Positions 1 to 7,058 are shown, counted from the first letter of the stretch. The stretch is 35,715 bases of DNA from Fibrobacter sp. UBA4375 (GCA_002391195.1 DGRZ01000081.1:1-35715); one strand, 5' to 3'. The notes: generated by a model from the letters alone, not told the origin. Numbers and translations are program-made.

Positions 1-80
1 AGCCCGAAGTCGAAGGATCCAGACCCGCATTTGTCACCCTGGAGCGTCCATAGGACGCGATAGGGTCCAAAACCATTTAA

Positions 81-112
81 GACCGTAGCAATAAAATGCT
101 GCGGTCCTTTTA
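81..112 (+). terminator. Hairpin terminator, dispersed copy 1
   Basis: GACCGTAGCA (81-90) and TGCTGCGGTC (97-106) form a ten-pair stem with one G-U pair and an ATAAAA loop, followed by CTTTTAT. A close copy, including the AACCAT lead-in, lies at 7441-7480. This suggests a standard intergenic terminator of this genome. On this strand it would end a transcript entering from the left edge. It also sits just past the stop of the minus-strand toxin gene, although the U-tract on that side is poor. Nothing else is recognised in bases 1-128. Confidence 0.55.
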
Positions 113-128
113 TCATACTTGAAAAAGA

Positions 129-533
129 TTATTTTGAAACGAACTTGTTGACGAATTCCTGCGGGGTCATTACAGACAATGCGGAATTGCTGTAATCGGA
201 AGTGTTGCGAGTGATGATGCAGTCGAACCGGTGATGTTCTGCGACGGAATTTTGAACGGCATCTTCAAAATCTTCCCATCCGCTATCGAGAGCCGCCCAA
301 ATGTCGACTTCTGATACGGAAGAAACATGGACAATTTGGAGTAGGTTGCGAAGAAGCTGTTTTGTTAAGGACGGTTTCTTCAATTCCTTTTGTGCGATAT
401 AATAGATATCCGTAATCGCGGAAGCTGAGAATTCTTGGATATCGTCTGATGCTGCCTTGAGAACTGCTGCCGATTCGTTCACATGGGCGGTTCTATTCAG
501 CAGAACATCTAGAACAACATTGGTGTCAACCAT
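129..533 (-). CDS. PIN-domain ribonuclease toxin of a type II toxin-antitoxin pair
   Basis: Likely a small RNA-cleaving toxin of the PIN fold, most like the PIN_3 branch. The 134-residue protein starts MVDTNVVLDVLL, with the first acidic metal ligand at D3. It continues with SAITDIYYIA in the middle, then WEDFEDAVQ around residues 86-94, and a C-terminal D.IITRN..DY segment followed by VMTPQEF. These are the conserved acidic positions and terminal signature of the family. The ATG shares one base with the TAA stop of the upstream antitoxin gene (TAATG), so the two are translationally coupled, as usual for such pairs. In-frame codons continue a little upstream inside the antitoxin gene, but the ATG is the best start. 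The cellular target cannot be read from sequence. Confidence 0.85.
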   Translation of the reverse strand: MVDTNVVLDVLLNRTAHVNESAAVLKAASDDIQEFSASAITDIYYIAQKELKKPSLTKQLLRNLLQIVHVSSVSEVDIWAALDSGWEDFEDAVQNSVAEHHRFDCIITRNTSDYSNSALSVMTPQEFVNKFVSK

Positions 534-760
534 TATTCTGCATACTTTTCGAGTCTCTCTGAACGGTAGTCTTCTAGTGACTTTCCTGTATTGGGAATAG
601 CACCAATAAGCGAGTCAACGAGATCCGCTTTTGCATTCTTTTTTTCAGAGGACGCTACGACCGTATATGCGATAACAACCTCCTGCCCCGCTTCTAGTCG
701 AACAGGTGGTTCTAGCACAATCTGCTGCCCATCGAAAAATCCTTTTGCAGTTGCTATCAT
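533..760 (-). CDS. Antitoxin partner of the PIN toxin
   Basis: A 75-residue protein directly upstream of the PIN toxin, with a one-base stop/start overlap. The N-terminal half (MIATAKGFFDGQQIVLEPP...AGQEVVIAY) reads as a small beta-rich module of the kind seen in short antitoxins of this class. The C-terminal part (SLIGAIPNTGKSLEDYRSERLEKY) is a charged helix with the SL.G.IP...L...R.ERL pattern common in toxin-neutralising tails. A GGAGT ribosome-binding site lies 7 bases before the ATG, and a -35/-10 pair lies just upstream. By analogy with known modules it should bind and inhibit the toxin and perhaps repress its own promoter. The exact antitoxin family was not identified. Confidence 0.75.
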   Translation of the reverse strand: MIATAKGFFDGQQIVLEPPVRLEAGQEVVIAYTVVASSEKKNAKADLVDSLIGAIPNTGKSLEDYRSERLEKYAE

Positions 761-787
761 GGTTTTACTCCGATAACGTTCCTTCTA

Positions 788-817
788 AATATACCTTTTT
801 ACCCGCACAAAAGGCAA
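788..817 (-). promoter_or_regulatory. Promoter of the PIN toxin-antitoxin operon
   Basis: On the minus strand, TTGCCT (817-812) and TATATT (793-788) are separated by 18 bases. They lie about 30 bases before the antitoxin start codon. The TATATT -10 box recurs at other promoters in this window. Confidence 0.55.
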
Positions 818-960
818 CCCCCTTCCAAGTTGGAATAGCCCGTTGGCTTTACAAATTTGCTCAAAAATGCCGTTTTCTTCACAAAAACACTCTTTTTTGT
901 AAATTTTTTGAACGATTGGCTCGTTTTTATGTTATTTTTAGAACGAAATAGGGAGTTTTG

Positions 961-1188
961 CTCTTGTTCTCCACGTGAAATGTGCAAATTTCAAATAGAC
1001 GAGAACGAGGCGGACGCTCACGCAAGTATGCCGTTTTGCGGTATGCTTCAGTTTGCTGTATCGGCTTATAAGCCGGTTATTGGTCGATAGGCCAAGGGCA
1101 ACAGCCCTTTGGGGGCGTGGGTCGTTTGCGTTTATCGTCTATTAGGCATGCACAGCCTCACGTGGATAAATGCAACGATCTGCGCCTT
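961..1188 (+). ncRNA. Candidate multi-stem structured RNA upstream of the FISUMP/nuclease operon
   Basis: This gene-free stretch can form an ordered set of stems. 962-971 pairs with 1001-1010 (ten pairs, two G-U). GCTCACGC at 1016-1023 pairs with 1115-1122, enclosing three hairpins: 1024-1033/1039-1048, the palindrome CGGCTTATAAGCCG at 1062-1075, and AAGGGC-aaca-GCCCTT at 1094-1109. A long stem, 1121-1136 with 1165-1179, has one bulged base and encloses AGGC/GCCT. A T-run follows at 1187-1192. Two bases are shared between the second and last stems, so they compete slightly. A weak promoter (TTGAAC at 908-913, GTTATT after a 17-base spacer) lies before it. It could be a small RNA or a 5' leader of the operon starting at 1254. 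The rest of the 761-1253 gap shows only the promoter above and AT-rich sequence. Confidence 0.35.
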
Positions 1189-1253
1189 TTTTGTATCCTT
1201 GCAAATTTGACGAAGTTCTTTGCTGAACAGGGCGAACTCCAGAGGTGTAAACG

Positions 1254-2011
1254 ATGGAGTCTGTTATGGCTTGGGTAGATGCGCAGGGATTTGAATTGAA
1301 TAAAAATGGCTTTGTTAAGTTGACAAAAATCAATGCACAGTTAGCACAAGATAAAGTAGATACATCAGCCAATAATTCGGCTGACAAAAAGGCTTCCAAG
1401 ATAAGGAAAACTCTCAGTGCCATTAGAGAAGATGATTTGACAAAAAATGATTTGTGTCAACTCATACAAAGAGGGGCGTTCAAAAATTTTGTCAATGGTT
1501 TTCATGATGTTATAAAAATGATAAATGACACGAATTCGACAAGGTTAAGCGATAGTGAACAGAGTTTCTTTGCAAAATGTATTGTCGGTAACAAACTAAA
1601 TATTTTGAGGAGAATAAAACAAGGTGATCCAACAGTTGTCAATGATTTAGCTAAAGAGGGCATCCAAGGAAATAATCGATATAATTTTAGTTTTGCTTCT
1701 AAATTTTGCACCTATATGTCCCGTTATCATTTTGGAGAAAAAGATAAATTTATGCCTTATGACAAGGTGTTGCAAAATGTTTTACCCTACTACGCTTGGG
1801 CTTATTGCAGAAAAGATGAAGTCAAGAATTTTAAACAGAAAAAAGTTATGAAGACTATATTGCGTTAGTTCGCGGAATTATAGAACAAAGTAAAATTTTA
1901 TACGGCACAGAAGGAAAACTCACGCTTAAAGAATTTGATCGATTGCTATGGTACAAATACAAAGGGCTTTTAGGTGAGGTTTTATTTGGCTTGGATATTG
2001 CCCACTTATAA
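1254..2011 (+). pseudogene. Unknown protein, possible DNA-glycosylase-like fold, with a -1 frameshift
   Basis: The first reading frame runs from the ATG at 1254 (AGAGG site 8 bases upstream) to a stop at 1866-1868. The protein then continues in the -1 frame after an A6 run (1839-1844) and ends at 2009-2011. The continuation is coherent: YEDYIALVRGIIEQSKILYG, then LTLKEFDRLLWYKYKGLL. If the frame is restored the product is 252 residues. The block around NFSFASKFCTYMSRY...MPYDKVLQNVLPYY, with a terminal LKEFDRLLW motif, resembles hypothetical proteins that I associate, tentatively, with an 8-oxoguanine-glycosylase-like fold. No catalytic residue is claimed. The restored stop TAA overlaps the AGGAGG site of the next gene, which suggests the full-length frame was once, or still is, used. 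Loss of one A, a sequencing error or programmed slippage are all possible. Confidence 0.6.
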
Positions 2012-2024
2012 GGAGGTGAGGAAA

Positions 2025-3215
2025 ATGAAAAAGATATTTTGTTTTGTATTGCTGATTTATCTTGTTGCGTGTAGTGAATCTCCATCACCTACGGCAAATA
2101 CGGATGAAGGAAGTGTTAACCTAAACATTCCTATATATTCTTCGTCTTCTAATTATGATTTGAATACGATTAGTTCCTTCTCAAATATGATTGACTTCGT
2201 TTCATCAAGTTCTGATCCTGCTCAAAATATTCGGCCAACTTCAGGATTTTATGTCAGGTTCATTGCCAATCTTGACAGCGTTTCGGGATGGATGCCTGCT
2301 CAAACATTTTTCCCCGAAATCCCTCAATACTTAGAAAAAAACAACTACAAAAGGGATTACTGCTCATTTCTAGGCTGGGCATTAACACCTGATGGTAACG
2401 TTGTCTATAAAGATGAAGCATCGGTCATTGTCTCTAGTGATGTAAACCTATACGCAAAGTGGAACTGCTGGGAACCTTTATCACATTCTTCATCATCAAG
2501 TGCGGTACATGAACAATCGTCTTCATCAATTGGAGACTATAGTTTTGGGTCCCTTTATGACAATCGTGACGGAAAAGTATATGGGACAACGACCATCGGA
2601 ACACAAACATGGATGGCAGAAAATCTAAACTTTGATGATCGGAGAGAAGGCCTTTTCTGTTATAATGGCAAAATAGACTCTTGTTCCGCTTATGGAAGGT
2701 TGTACACATGGATTGCAGCGATTGATAGTATAGGTAAATATTCTAATGATGGTAAGGGATGCGGTTTTCAATCAAGTTGTAAAACTGATTCGACAAAAAA
2801 AATACGTGGCATTTGTCCAGAGGGGTGGCACCTCCCCTCAAAAACCGAATTTGAGGTTTTATTCAGATACGTAGGGTATAACACTGACAGTATATATACA
2901 CCTATAAATTCTTCAGCAATAAGCATTGCGTTAAGAACGATGTTTGGATGGCCGTTATGTGATCTTTGTGAACGAGGTGCTAACACTTATCAATTCTCTG
3001 CCAAACCCGCCGGAAGATGGGATGGTCATCTAAATAAAAATAAAGGGGAATACTTATCAATTGGAGGACAAGCTTATTTTTGGACTTCAACAAAGGCTAG
3101 TTCGAATAGCTCTTGGTATATATCTTTGAATAGTAGCGTTACAAATGGCGTAAACGTGAGTAGCGGTGTTGCTTATGACGCTTTTTCCGTTCGTTGCATA
3201 AAGGATGCTGATTAA
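2025..3215 (+). CDS. Surface lipoprotein with InlB-type repeat and FISUMP domain
   Basis: The protein has 396 residues. I chose the ATG at 2025 because AGGAGG lies at 2011-2016 and because it gives a clean lipoprotein signal, MKKIFCFVLLIYLVAC, with the lipidated Cys at 16. Earlier in-frame starts would disrupt that signal. After a Ser-rich stretch comes a segment ending FLGWALTPDGNVVYKD...VNLYAKW, which matches the Listeria-Bacteroides (InlB B) repeat. A short Ser linker follows, then a FISUMP domain with RDGKVYGTTTIGTQTWMAEN, GICPEGWHLPS and a terminal VRCIKD. FISUMP proteins are abundant envelope paralogs in Fibrobacter and their function is unknown. It is the second gene of a tight plus-strand operon. 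Confidence 0.85.
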   Translation: MKKIFCFVLLIYLVACSESPSPTANTDEGSVNLNIPIYSSSSNYDLNTISSFSNMIDFVSSSSDPAQNIRPTSGFYVRFIANLDSVSGWMPAQTFFPEIPQYLEKNNYKRDYCSFLGWALTPDGNVVYKDEASVIVSSDVNLYAKWNCWEPLSHSSSSSAVHEQSSSSIGDYSFGSLYDNRDGKVYGTTTIGTQTWMAENLNFDDRREGLFCYNGKIDSCSAYGRLYTWIAAIDSIGKYSNDGKGCGFQSSCKTDSTKKIRGICPEGWHLPSKTEFEVLFRYVGYNTDSIYTPINSSAISIALRTMFGWPLCDLCERGANTYQFSAKPAGRWDGHLNKNKGEYLSIGGQAYFWTSTKASSNSSWYISLNSSVTNGVNVSSGVAYDAFSVRCIKDAD

Positions 3216-3234
3216 CAAGTAAGGAGAAACTAAA

Positions 3235-3753
3235 ATGGGAAAGTTGAGAACAACTGCCATAACTAAGGGTAAATCCGATTCCTTCTTAAAAGAAATATCC
3301 AAGACTGTCAATAAAGTATTGAAGGCTATGAGCGAAAAGAATCCTTCCTCAAAATATGAAATTGATGACCTAGGTTTACCTCATAAACCGAAGCCTTTGC
3401 CAAAAGGGAAAACAGCTGTATATATGTTCTATTGCCCAAAGGAAAAGAGTTTCCTTAAAATAGGACGAGTTGGGATAAAAAGTAATGCCAGATTTTCTTA
3501 TCAACATTATAATCCAGCTTATTCCAAAAGTAACCTGGCAAGTTCCATTTTGAATGATGATAAAATGAAAATGAATTTCAAACTAACCAATGAAAATATT
3601 GGTGGATGGATCAAGGAAAATTGCCGTCGAATAAATGTCCTTTTTGATGGGAAAGAAACAAATCCATTTGCAAGTGAACTGGTAGAAGCCTGTCTGCATT
3701 ACAAATACAATCCAAGATATGAAGGGAAATCGAACAACGAAGCGGAGGTTTAA
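3235..3753 (+). CDS. GIY-YIG-like nuclease-domain protein
   Basis: The protein has 172 residues, with AAGGAG eight bases before the ATG. Around residues 60-165 the pattern fits a degenerate GIY-YIG nuclease: AVYMFYCP (GIY position), FLKIGRVG (YIG position), SNARF with an Arg, then QHYNPAYSKSNLA, and near the end SELVEACLHYKYNPRYEG with the expected Glu and Asn. The N-terminal 55 residues are basic and unassigned. There is no signal peptide, so it should be cytoplasmic and might cut DNA. It lies 19 bases after one FISUMP lipoprotein gene and 1 base before another, which is odd company for a nuclease. Activity is inferred from motif spacing only. Confidence 0.6.
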   Translation: MGKLRTTAITKGKSDSFLKEISKTVNKVLKAMSEKNPSSKYEIDDLGLPHKPKPLPKGKTAVYMFYCPKEKSFLKIGRVGIKSNARFSYQHYNPAYSKSNLASSILNDDKMKMNFKLTNENIGGWIKENCRRINVLFDGKETNPFASELVEACLHYKYNPRYEGKSNNEAEV

Positions 3754-3754
3754 C

Positions 3755-5398
3755 ATGGGTATTTGCAAAAACAAAATGCTTACACGAAAGAGACTCTATT
3801 GTGCTATTCTCGCGAGCGTGATAGTGGTGCTTGCCGCCTGTGGTTCTGAGGCTAGTACTGATGCGGTTAATGCTCCGTCTATGTCTGATGCAGAAAGTCC
3901 TTTAAGCGAATCTTCGTTGTCTTCTTCGGACGGAAGTATTCTAATACAAGCAGAAATGTCATCATCTTCTTTAGATGAAGATGTTCCTGTACAGATAAAT
4001 TTAAGTTCCTTGTATTCGTCAAGTTCTTATGCTGTTTCTAGTTCTACTAAATCTAGCAGTTCTTCAATAAACAAGAATCAAACTTTATACGGCACCTTTA
4101 TTGATAGTCGTGATGGAAATACTTATAAATACGTAACAATAAAAACCCAGACTTGGATGGCAGAGAACTTGAATTATGCAGATTCAATCAAGTCTCCTAT
4201 TCTTGAGGATCGTTCGTGGTGCTATAATGGCAATGAAGATCTTTGCAACCTATTTGGACGCCTCTATTCATGGGTAGCTGCTGTAGACTCATTAACTTCA
4301 GGTTGCGGTTATGGTGTAGATTGCTCATCAAAAATTATTCAGGGCATTTGCCCAGATGGGTGGCATATCCCAACATACGAAGATTTTGCTACACTCATAA
4401 AAAATATTGGTTTTCAAATGGGAACTCAATACTCATGTAGCCCAATAAAGTCCGCTTATTTGTGGCATGAGAAAAAAAATGGTTCAGATGCTTACGGATT
4501 TAATCTTTTGCCGGCTGGACAGGGTGAAACACAATACTATGGTTATACGGGTGAAGCAAAATTTCGCCATATTACCGAAAACGCTGGTTTTTGGGGGACT
4601 GACAGTAGTGATCGCAAAATGTATAGTTTTGGTTGTAATTGGGAACGGCCGGAGTCATACCTGATAAGTGGAACTAACTTAAAATATGCAAATAAAGTGA
4701 TGAAGTCTGTTCGATGTGTAAAAGATTCCGTAGATTATTCCCCGTCAACAAGAAATAAAGAAATATTTAATACTACAATAAAAAAGGAAACTTTTACAGA
4801 TGAAAGGGATGAAGAAAAATATCAGTTTGTAACGATAGGTTCACAGAAATGGATGGCGGAAAATTTAAGATTTGACCCTGGCACAATGCAGTATTATGGA
4901 AATTGCGTCTATTATGATAATTATTCCTGTGTACTTGGCTGTTATATTCAAGATACCTGCTCATTGACTCATTATTGGAGTGCTGGCTCTGGCTCATCTC
5001 GAGTCTATAGCTTTGCTGGCGCAATGGATTCTGTGAATACATTGTGTGGTTATGGGAGGCTTTGCATGGAGGGAATTTCAAAACAGGGAATTTGCCCCGA
5101 AGGATGGCAAGTACCATCTGCGGAAGATTATGAAAAATTGATTTCTTTTGCCGGTGGCGAAAATATCGCAGGCTTCTTTTTGAGAAGTAATAAAGGTGAT
5201 GAATACGGAGCTGACCTGTACGGATTTTCGGCAGAAGACAACAGCTATTTTATAACATCAGATGAAATAGATAAAGATTCTCTCTTTGTTTTCGTTGTTG
5301 ATTCTGACATTGCTCGTCTAGTAAGGGCAGAAAAGAGCTATGATTCTTCAGTCGGATGGAATGGTAAAGGATCCATGCGCTGTATTAAGGATAATTAA
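3755..5398 (+). CDS. Lipoprotein with two FISUMP domains
   Basis: The 547-residue product begins at the ATG at 3755, preceded by GCGGAGG. A second Met at 3776 is also possible. The signal ends VVLAAC, so it should be a lipoprotein. A Ser-rich linker of about 75 residues (runs such as SLSSSD, SSSTKSSSSS) leads into FISUMP domain 1 (SRDGNTYKYVTIKTQTWMAEN, GICPDGWHIPT, SVRCVKD). Domain 2 (DERDEEKYQFVTIGSQKWMAEN, GICPEGWQVPS, SMRCIKD) follows directly. Domain 2 is more divergent and contains an extra Cys-rich insertion (NYSCVLGCYIQDTCSL). It is the last gene of the operon that starts at 1254, and a structured repeat begins 15 bases after its stop. The role is unknown beyond a probable surface location. 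Confidence 0.85.
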   Translation: MGICKNKMLTRKRLYCAILASVIVVLAACGSEASTDAVNAPSMSDAESPLSESSLSSSDGSILIQAEMSSSSLDEDVPVQINLSSLYSSSSYAVSSSTKSSSSSINKNQTLYGTFIDSRDGNTYKYVTIKTQTWMAENLNYADSIKSPILEDRSWCYNGNEDLCNLFGRLYSWVAAVDSLTSGCGYGVDCSSKIIQGICPDGWHIPTYEDFATLIKNIGFQMGTQYSCSPIKSAYLWHEKKNGSDAYGFNLLPAGQGETQYYGYTGEAKFRHITENAGFWGTDSSDRKMYSFGCNWERPESYLISGTNLKYANKVMKSVRCVKDSVDYSPSTRNKEIFNTTIKKETFTDERDEEKYQFVTIGSQKWMAENLRFDPGTMQYYGNCVYYDNYSCVLGCYIQDTCSLTHYWSAGSGSSRVYSFAGAMDSVNTLCGYGRLCMEGISKQGICPEGWQVPSAEDYEKLISFAGGENIAGFFLRSNKGDEYGADLYGFSAEDNSYFITSDEIDKDSLFVFVVDSDIARLVRAEKSYDSSVGWNGKGSMRCIKDN

Positions 5399-5413
5399 TA
5401 AAAAAAATCCAAT

Positions 5414-5705
5414 TTCGCGTTAGGGATAGTGACCCCTTGGGGCGGAGCCTTGCGGGCAGTTCTTTCTTGATGTTCTCGGGTGCAAGGCTTCGTTTTATGA
5501 GGTTGGACGGGAACGCAGTTATACAAGACTTAGAACTTTAGTTCCTAGTCGCTGTTATCCACTATGTGGAGAACCGGGCAACCTATAAATAGCATGCGAG
5601 CCGAATGCAATGAAAACAAGCTAGCTTGTTTTCATTGCTGAGGCGATGCTGCGGACGCCGTAGGCGTCAAATATAGCCCGACCGCACATGTATGTGCGGA
5701 AACGC
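5414..5705 (+). repeat. Hairpin-rich dispersed element, copy 1 (probable structured RNA)
   Basis: 292 bases that recur at 7099-7356. The first 32 bases are identical in both. The last 215 bases (5491-5705) match 7142-7356 without gaps and with about six mismatches. Between them lies a variable part (45 bases here, 11 there) that differs in sequence but forms a stem in both: CGGAGCCTTGC/GCAAGGCTTCG here. Other hairpins are CCCC-TT-GGGG (5433-5442), TCCAC-TAT-GTGGA (5558-5570), a 32-base perfect palindrome (5607-5638), GACGCC-GTA-GGCGTC (5654-5668) and CCGCACAT-GT-ATGTGCGG (5682-5699). It lies just after the double-FISUMP gene and could be its 3' UTR. It could instead be a separate RNA or a mobile repeat. 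Confidence 0.7.
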
Positions 5706-5711
5706 TCATAA

Positions 5712-5754
5712 AAAATGGCGGGATAGTCTGCCCGCCGAGTTAGGTTGAGCATGG
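5712..5754 (+). repeat. Short hairpin repeat, copy A
   Basis: AAAATGGCGGGATAG followed by CCCGCC and then GAGTTAGGTTGAGC. GGCGGG and CCCGCC can pair. A diverged copy lies at 6262-6306. The element sits between the large structured repeat and the promoter of the next small gene, so it may mark a segment boundary. Confidence 0.5.
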
Positions 5755-5785
5755 AGTTCTCAAAACAGCGAAAAATAAACAAGTA

Positions 5786-5814
5786 TTGACTCCGACAGGG
5801 CTTTTGGTTATATT
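5786..5814 (+). promoter_or_regulatory. Promoter of the 79-residue orphan gene
   Basis: TTGACT (5786-5791) and TATATT (5809-5814) are separated by exactly 17 bases. This is close to the ideal housekeeping promoter and lies 28 bases upstream of the ATG at 5843. AGGAG at 5827-5831 follows. Confidence 0.75.
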
Positions 5815-5842
5815 AGAGTGATGTATAGGAGCGAAGTTTTCA

Positions 5843-6082
5843 ATGGTTTTGTTAGACGAATTAACTTATCTAGCCAATCTCTTAAAGGCTGCGGGCATTA
5901 AGACGCTGACGTCTGATGGCTCAAGCACGAAGATGTCGGTAGAATGCGATGGTCGTTCCTATTTGATAACGCTGGATCCTATTATGGATTCTTTGAAATT
6001 TCTTGACGTAAAAGCGTCTGTAGAAGTTGATTCCTTAACTCCCGAACAAGCGTTTTTCCGTATAACAGGGAAGAATATATAG
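5843..6082 (+). CDS. Small hypothetical protein, 79 residues
   Basis: Not recognised. The protein begins MVLLDELTYLANLLKAAGI, which should form an amphipathic helix. Short beta-strand-like segments follow (TKMSVECDGRSYLITLD), then a tail VDSLTPEQAFFRITGKNI. No signal peptide or membrane segment is visible, so it is probably cytoplasmic. It has a near-consensus promoter and a ribosome-binding site of its own. Its stop lies 5 bases from the stop of a convergent 51-codon gene. It sits between the two copies of the large structured repeat, in the same segment as a toxin-antitoxin pair, so a cassette-type accessory role is possible but unproven. Confidence 0.65.
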   Translation: MVLLDELTYLANLLKAAGIKTLTSDGSSTKMSVECDGRSYLITLDPIMDSLKFLDVKASVEVDSLTPEQAFFRITGKNI

Positions 6083-6087
6083 GGAGG

Positions 6088-6243
6088 CTAGGCTAAATAC
6101 GGTGTTCGCCAATGCTCCTTGCCAATTTGCTCAATAGCGTCAGCTCCTAATACGCCGCTTTCCCACAACGCGTCAGCTTCTTTCTGGACTTCATCTTCAG
6201 GTTGAGTGCTTGTCGTCAAAGTTTTTTTGCTTTTATTGGTCAT
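6088..6243 (-). CDS. Small hypothetical protein, 51 residues
   Basis: An open frame on the minus strand from the ATG at 6243 to TAG at 6090-6088. It encodes a charged 51-residue protein: a basic Ser/Thr-rich start (MTNKSKKTLTTST), an acidic middle (EDEVQKEADALWESG), then DAIEQIGKEHWRTPYLA. The helical, acidic character recalls small antitoxins or anti-activators, but no family was recognised. No clear Shine-Dalgarno sequence precedes the ATG. It converges on the 79-residue gene. Coding status rests on amino-acid composition and on filling an otherwise empty gap. Confidence 0.45.
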   Translation of the reverse strand: MTNKSKKTLTTSTQPEDEVQKEADALWESGVLGADAIEQIGKEHWRTPYLA

Positions 6244-6261
6244 ATGGGATTTGTCGCTATG

Positions 6262-6306
6262 AAAATGGCGGGACAGTTTGCCCCGCCTGATTAGGTTGAA
6301 CCTGGG
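6262..6306 (+). repeat. Short hairpin repeat, copy B
   Basis: AAAATGGCGGGACAG followed by CCCCGCC and GATTAGGTTGAAC is a diverged version of 5712-5754 with the GGCGGG/CCCGCC pairing kept. It lies between the 51-residue gene and the end of the VapC-type toxin gene. Confidence 0.5.
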
Positions 6307-6333
6307 TCTTTCGACCAGCTCACGATAATATGT

Positions 6334-6762
6334 TTAGGCTTCGAACCAATTCTCCAATTTTAGGGGAGTGATTTTTGCGATAGGTTCGAAATCTTTTGTA
6401 TTCCGCGTTACAAGAATCAAATCGTTGGCCAAGGCTGTTGCTGCGATTTGAGAGTCGCATATCGGTCTTGGTTGCCCAGCCTTGTTGCATTTGGCGACTA
6501 CCTCGGCATAATAAGCCGCCGCAGTTGCGTCATACGGAATGACATCAAATTTCTGCTTTACGATTTCGACATATTCTTTCAGTCTGTTCTTTCGGGAACC
6601 GTCTGGCAGAAGTTCGATGCCAAAGAGAGCCTCTTGCAAGGTTATTGCCGAGATTGCACATAAAGGCTCAAATCTTTGTATGTTTGTTAAAACGTTGGTA
6701 TTTGGCTGTGGCTTGGAAAGTTCGGAAATAAGGTTGGAATCCAGCAAGAATCTCTTGTCCAT
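6334..6762 (-). CDS. vapC: VapC-type PIN-domain toxin
   Basis: A PIN ribonuclease of 142 residues starting at the ATG at 6762. A longer frame adds ten residues of unlikely sequence inside the antitoxin gene. It shows LLDSNLISELSKP with the first Asp at residue 8, TLQEALFGIELL with the conserved Glu, PRPICDSQIAATALANDL with the third acidic residue, and LVTRNTKDFEPI near the end. This is the full VapC acidic set. The gene starts one base after the antitoxin stop (TAAGATG). It should be an RNA-cleaving growth inhibitor held in check by the upstream product. It belongs to a different PIN branch from the toxin at 129-533, so the two pairs are not recent duplicates. Confidence 0.88.
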   Translation of the reverse strand: MDKRFLLDSNLISELSKPQPNTNVLTNIQRFEPLCAISAITLQEALFGIELLPDGSRKNRLKEYVEIVKQKFDVIPYDATAAAYYAEVVAKCNKAGQPRPICDSQIAATALANDLILVTRNTKDFEPIAKITPLKLENWFEA

Positions 6763-6763
6763 C

Positions 6764-7036
6764 TTACCCCCAGATATTAGCCTTGCTTGCATCGGGATAT
6801 TCTACGACACGTCCAGCCTCAAGGTCCTTGGAAAAATCGTCATCGGGCGAACAACCCTGACGCCAGCCTTTGAGTGCGTCAAGAAAAGACTCTTTGCGGT
6901 TGAGAGTCTCGTTCATATCGCGCTCAATCTTCCCAAATTCCATTTTTAGTTTCAGGTAGAGAACAAACTTCTCTACCTGCGAAATGTACTCGCTAGGCAG
7001 GGCTCGAATTTCTTTATTCAAAACATCCGTAGTCAT
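6764..7036 (-). CDS. Antitoxin partner of VapC
   Basis: The protein has 90 residues from the ATG at 7036. I preferred this start because an AGAGGAC ribosome-binding site and a good promoter lie immediately upstream; the longer open frame would cross that promoter. The N-terminal half (LNKEIRALPSEYISQVEKFVLYLKLKM) is a helix typical of DUF2281-like antitoxins, which often read L...I..LP......V..F..YL. The C-terminal half (FLDALKGWRQGCSPDDDFSKDLEAGRVVEYPD) is probably the toxin-wrapping tail. The gene lies directly before the toxin gene with one base between stop and start. It may also repress its promoter. Confidence 0.75.
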   Translation of the reverse strand: MTTDVLNKEIRALPSEYISQVEKFVLYLKLKMEFGKIERDMNETLNRKESFLDALKGWRQGCSPDDDFSKDLEAGRVVEYPDASKANIWG

Positions 7037-7058
7037 GATTTTGTCCTCTTTTTCTAAT

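Noticed and set aside
1833..1868. A classical dnaX-type slippery heptamer in the first operon gene.
   Set aside because: In the zero frame the codons are CAG AAA AAA GTT, so the heptamer is GAAAAAA and the P-site Lys codon does not re-pair fully. Mutation or sequencing error is at least as likely.
5712..6306. Integron cassette array with attC sites (GTTAGGT seen at 5739).
   Set aside because: The second repeat has ATTAGGT instead of the nearly invariant GTT core, no matching inverse core was found at the proper distance, and no integrase gene is present.
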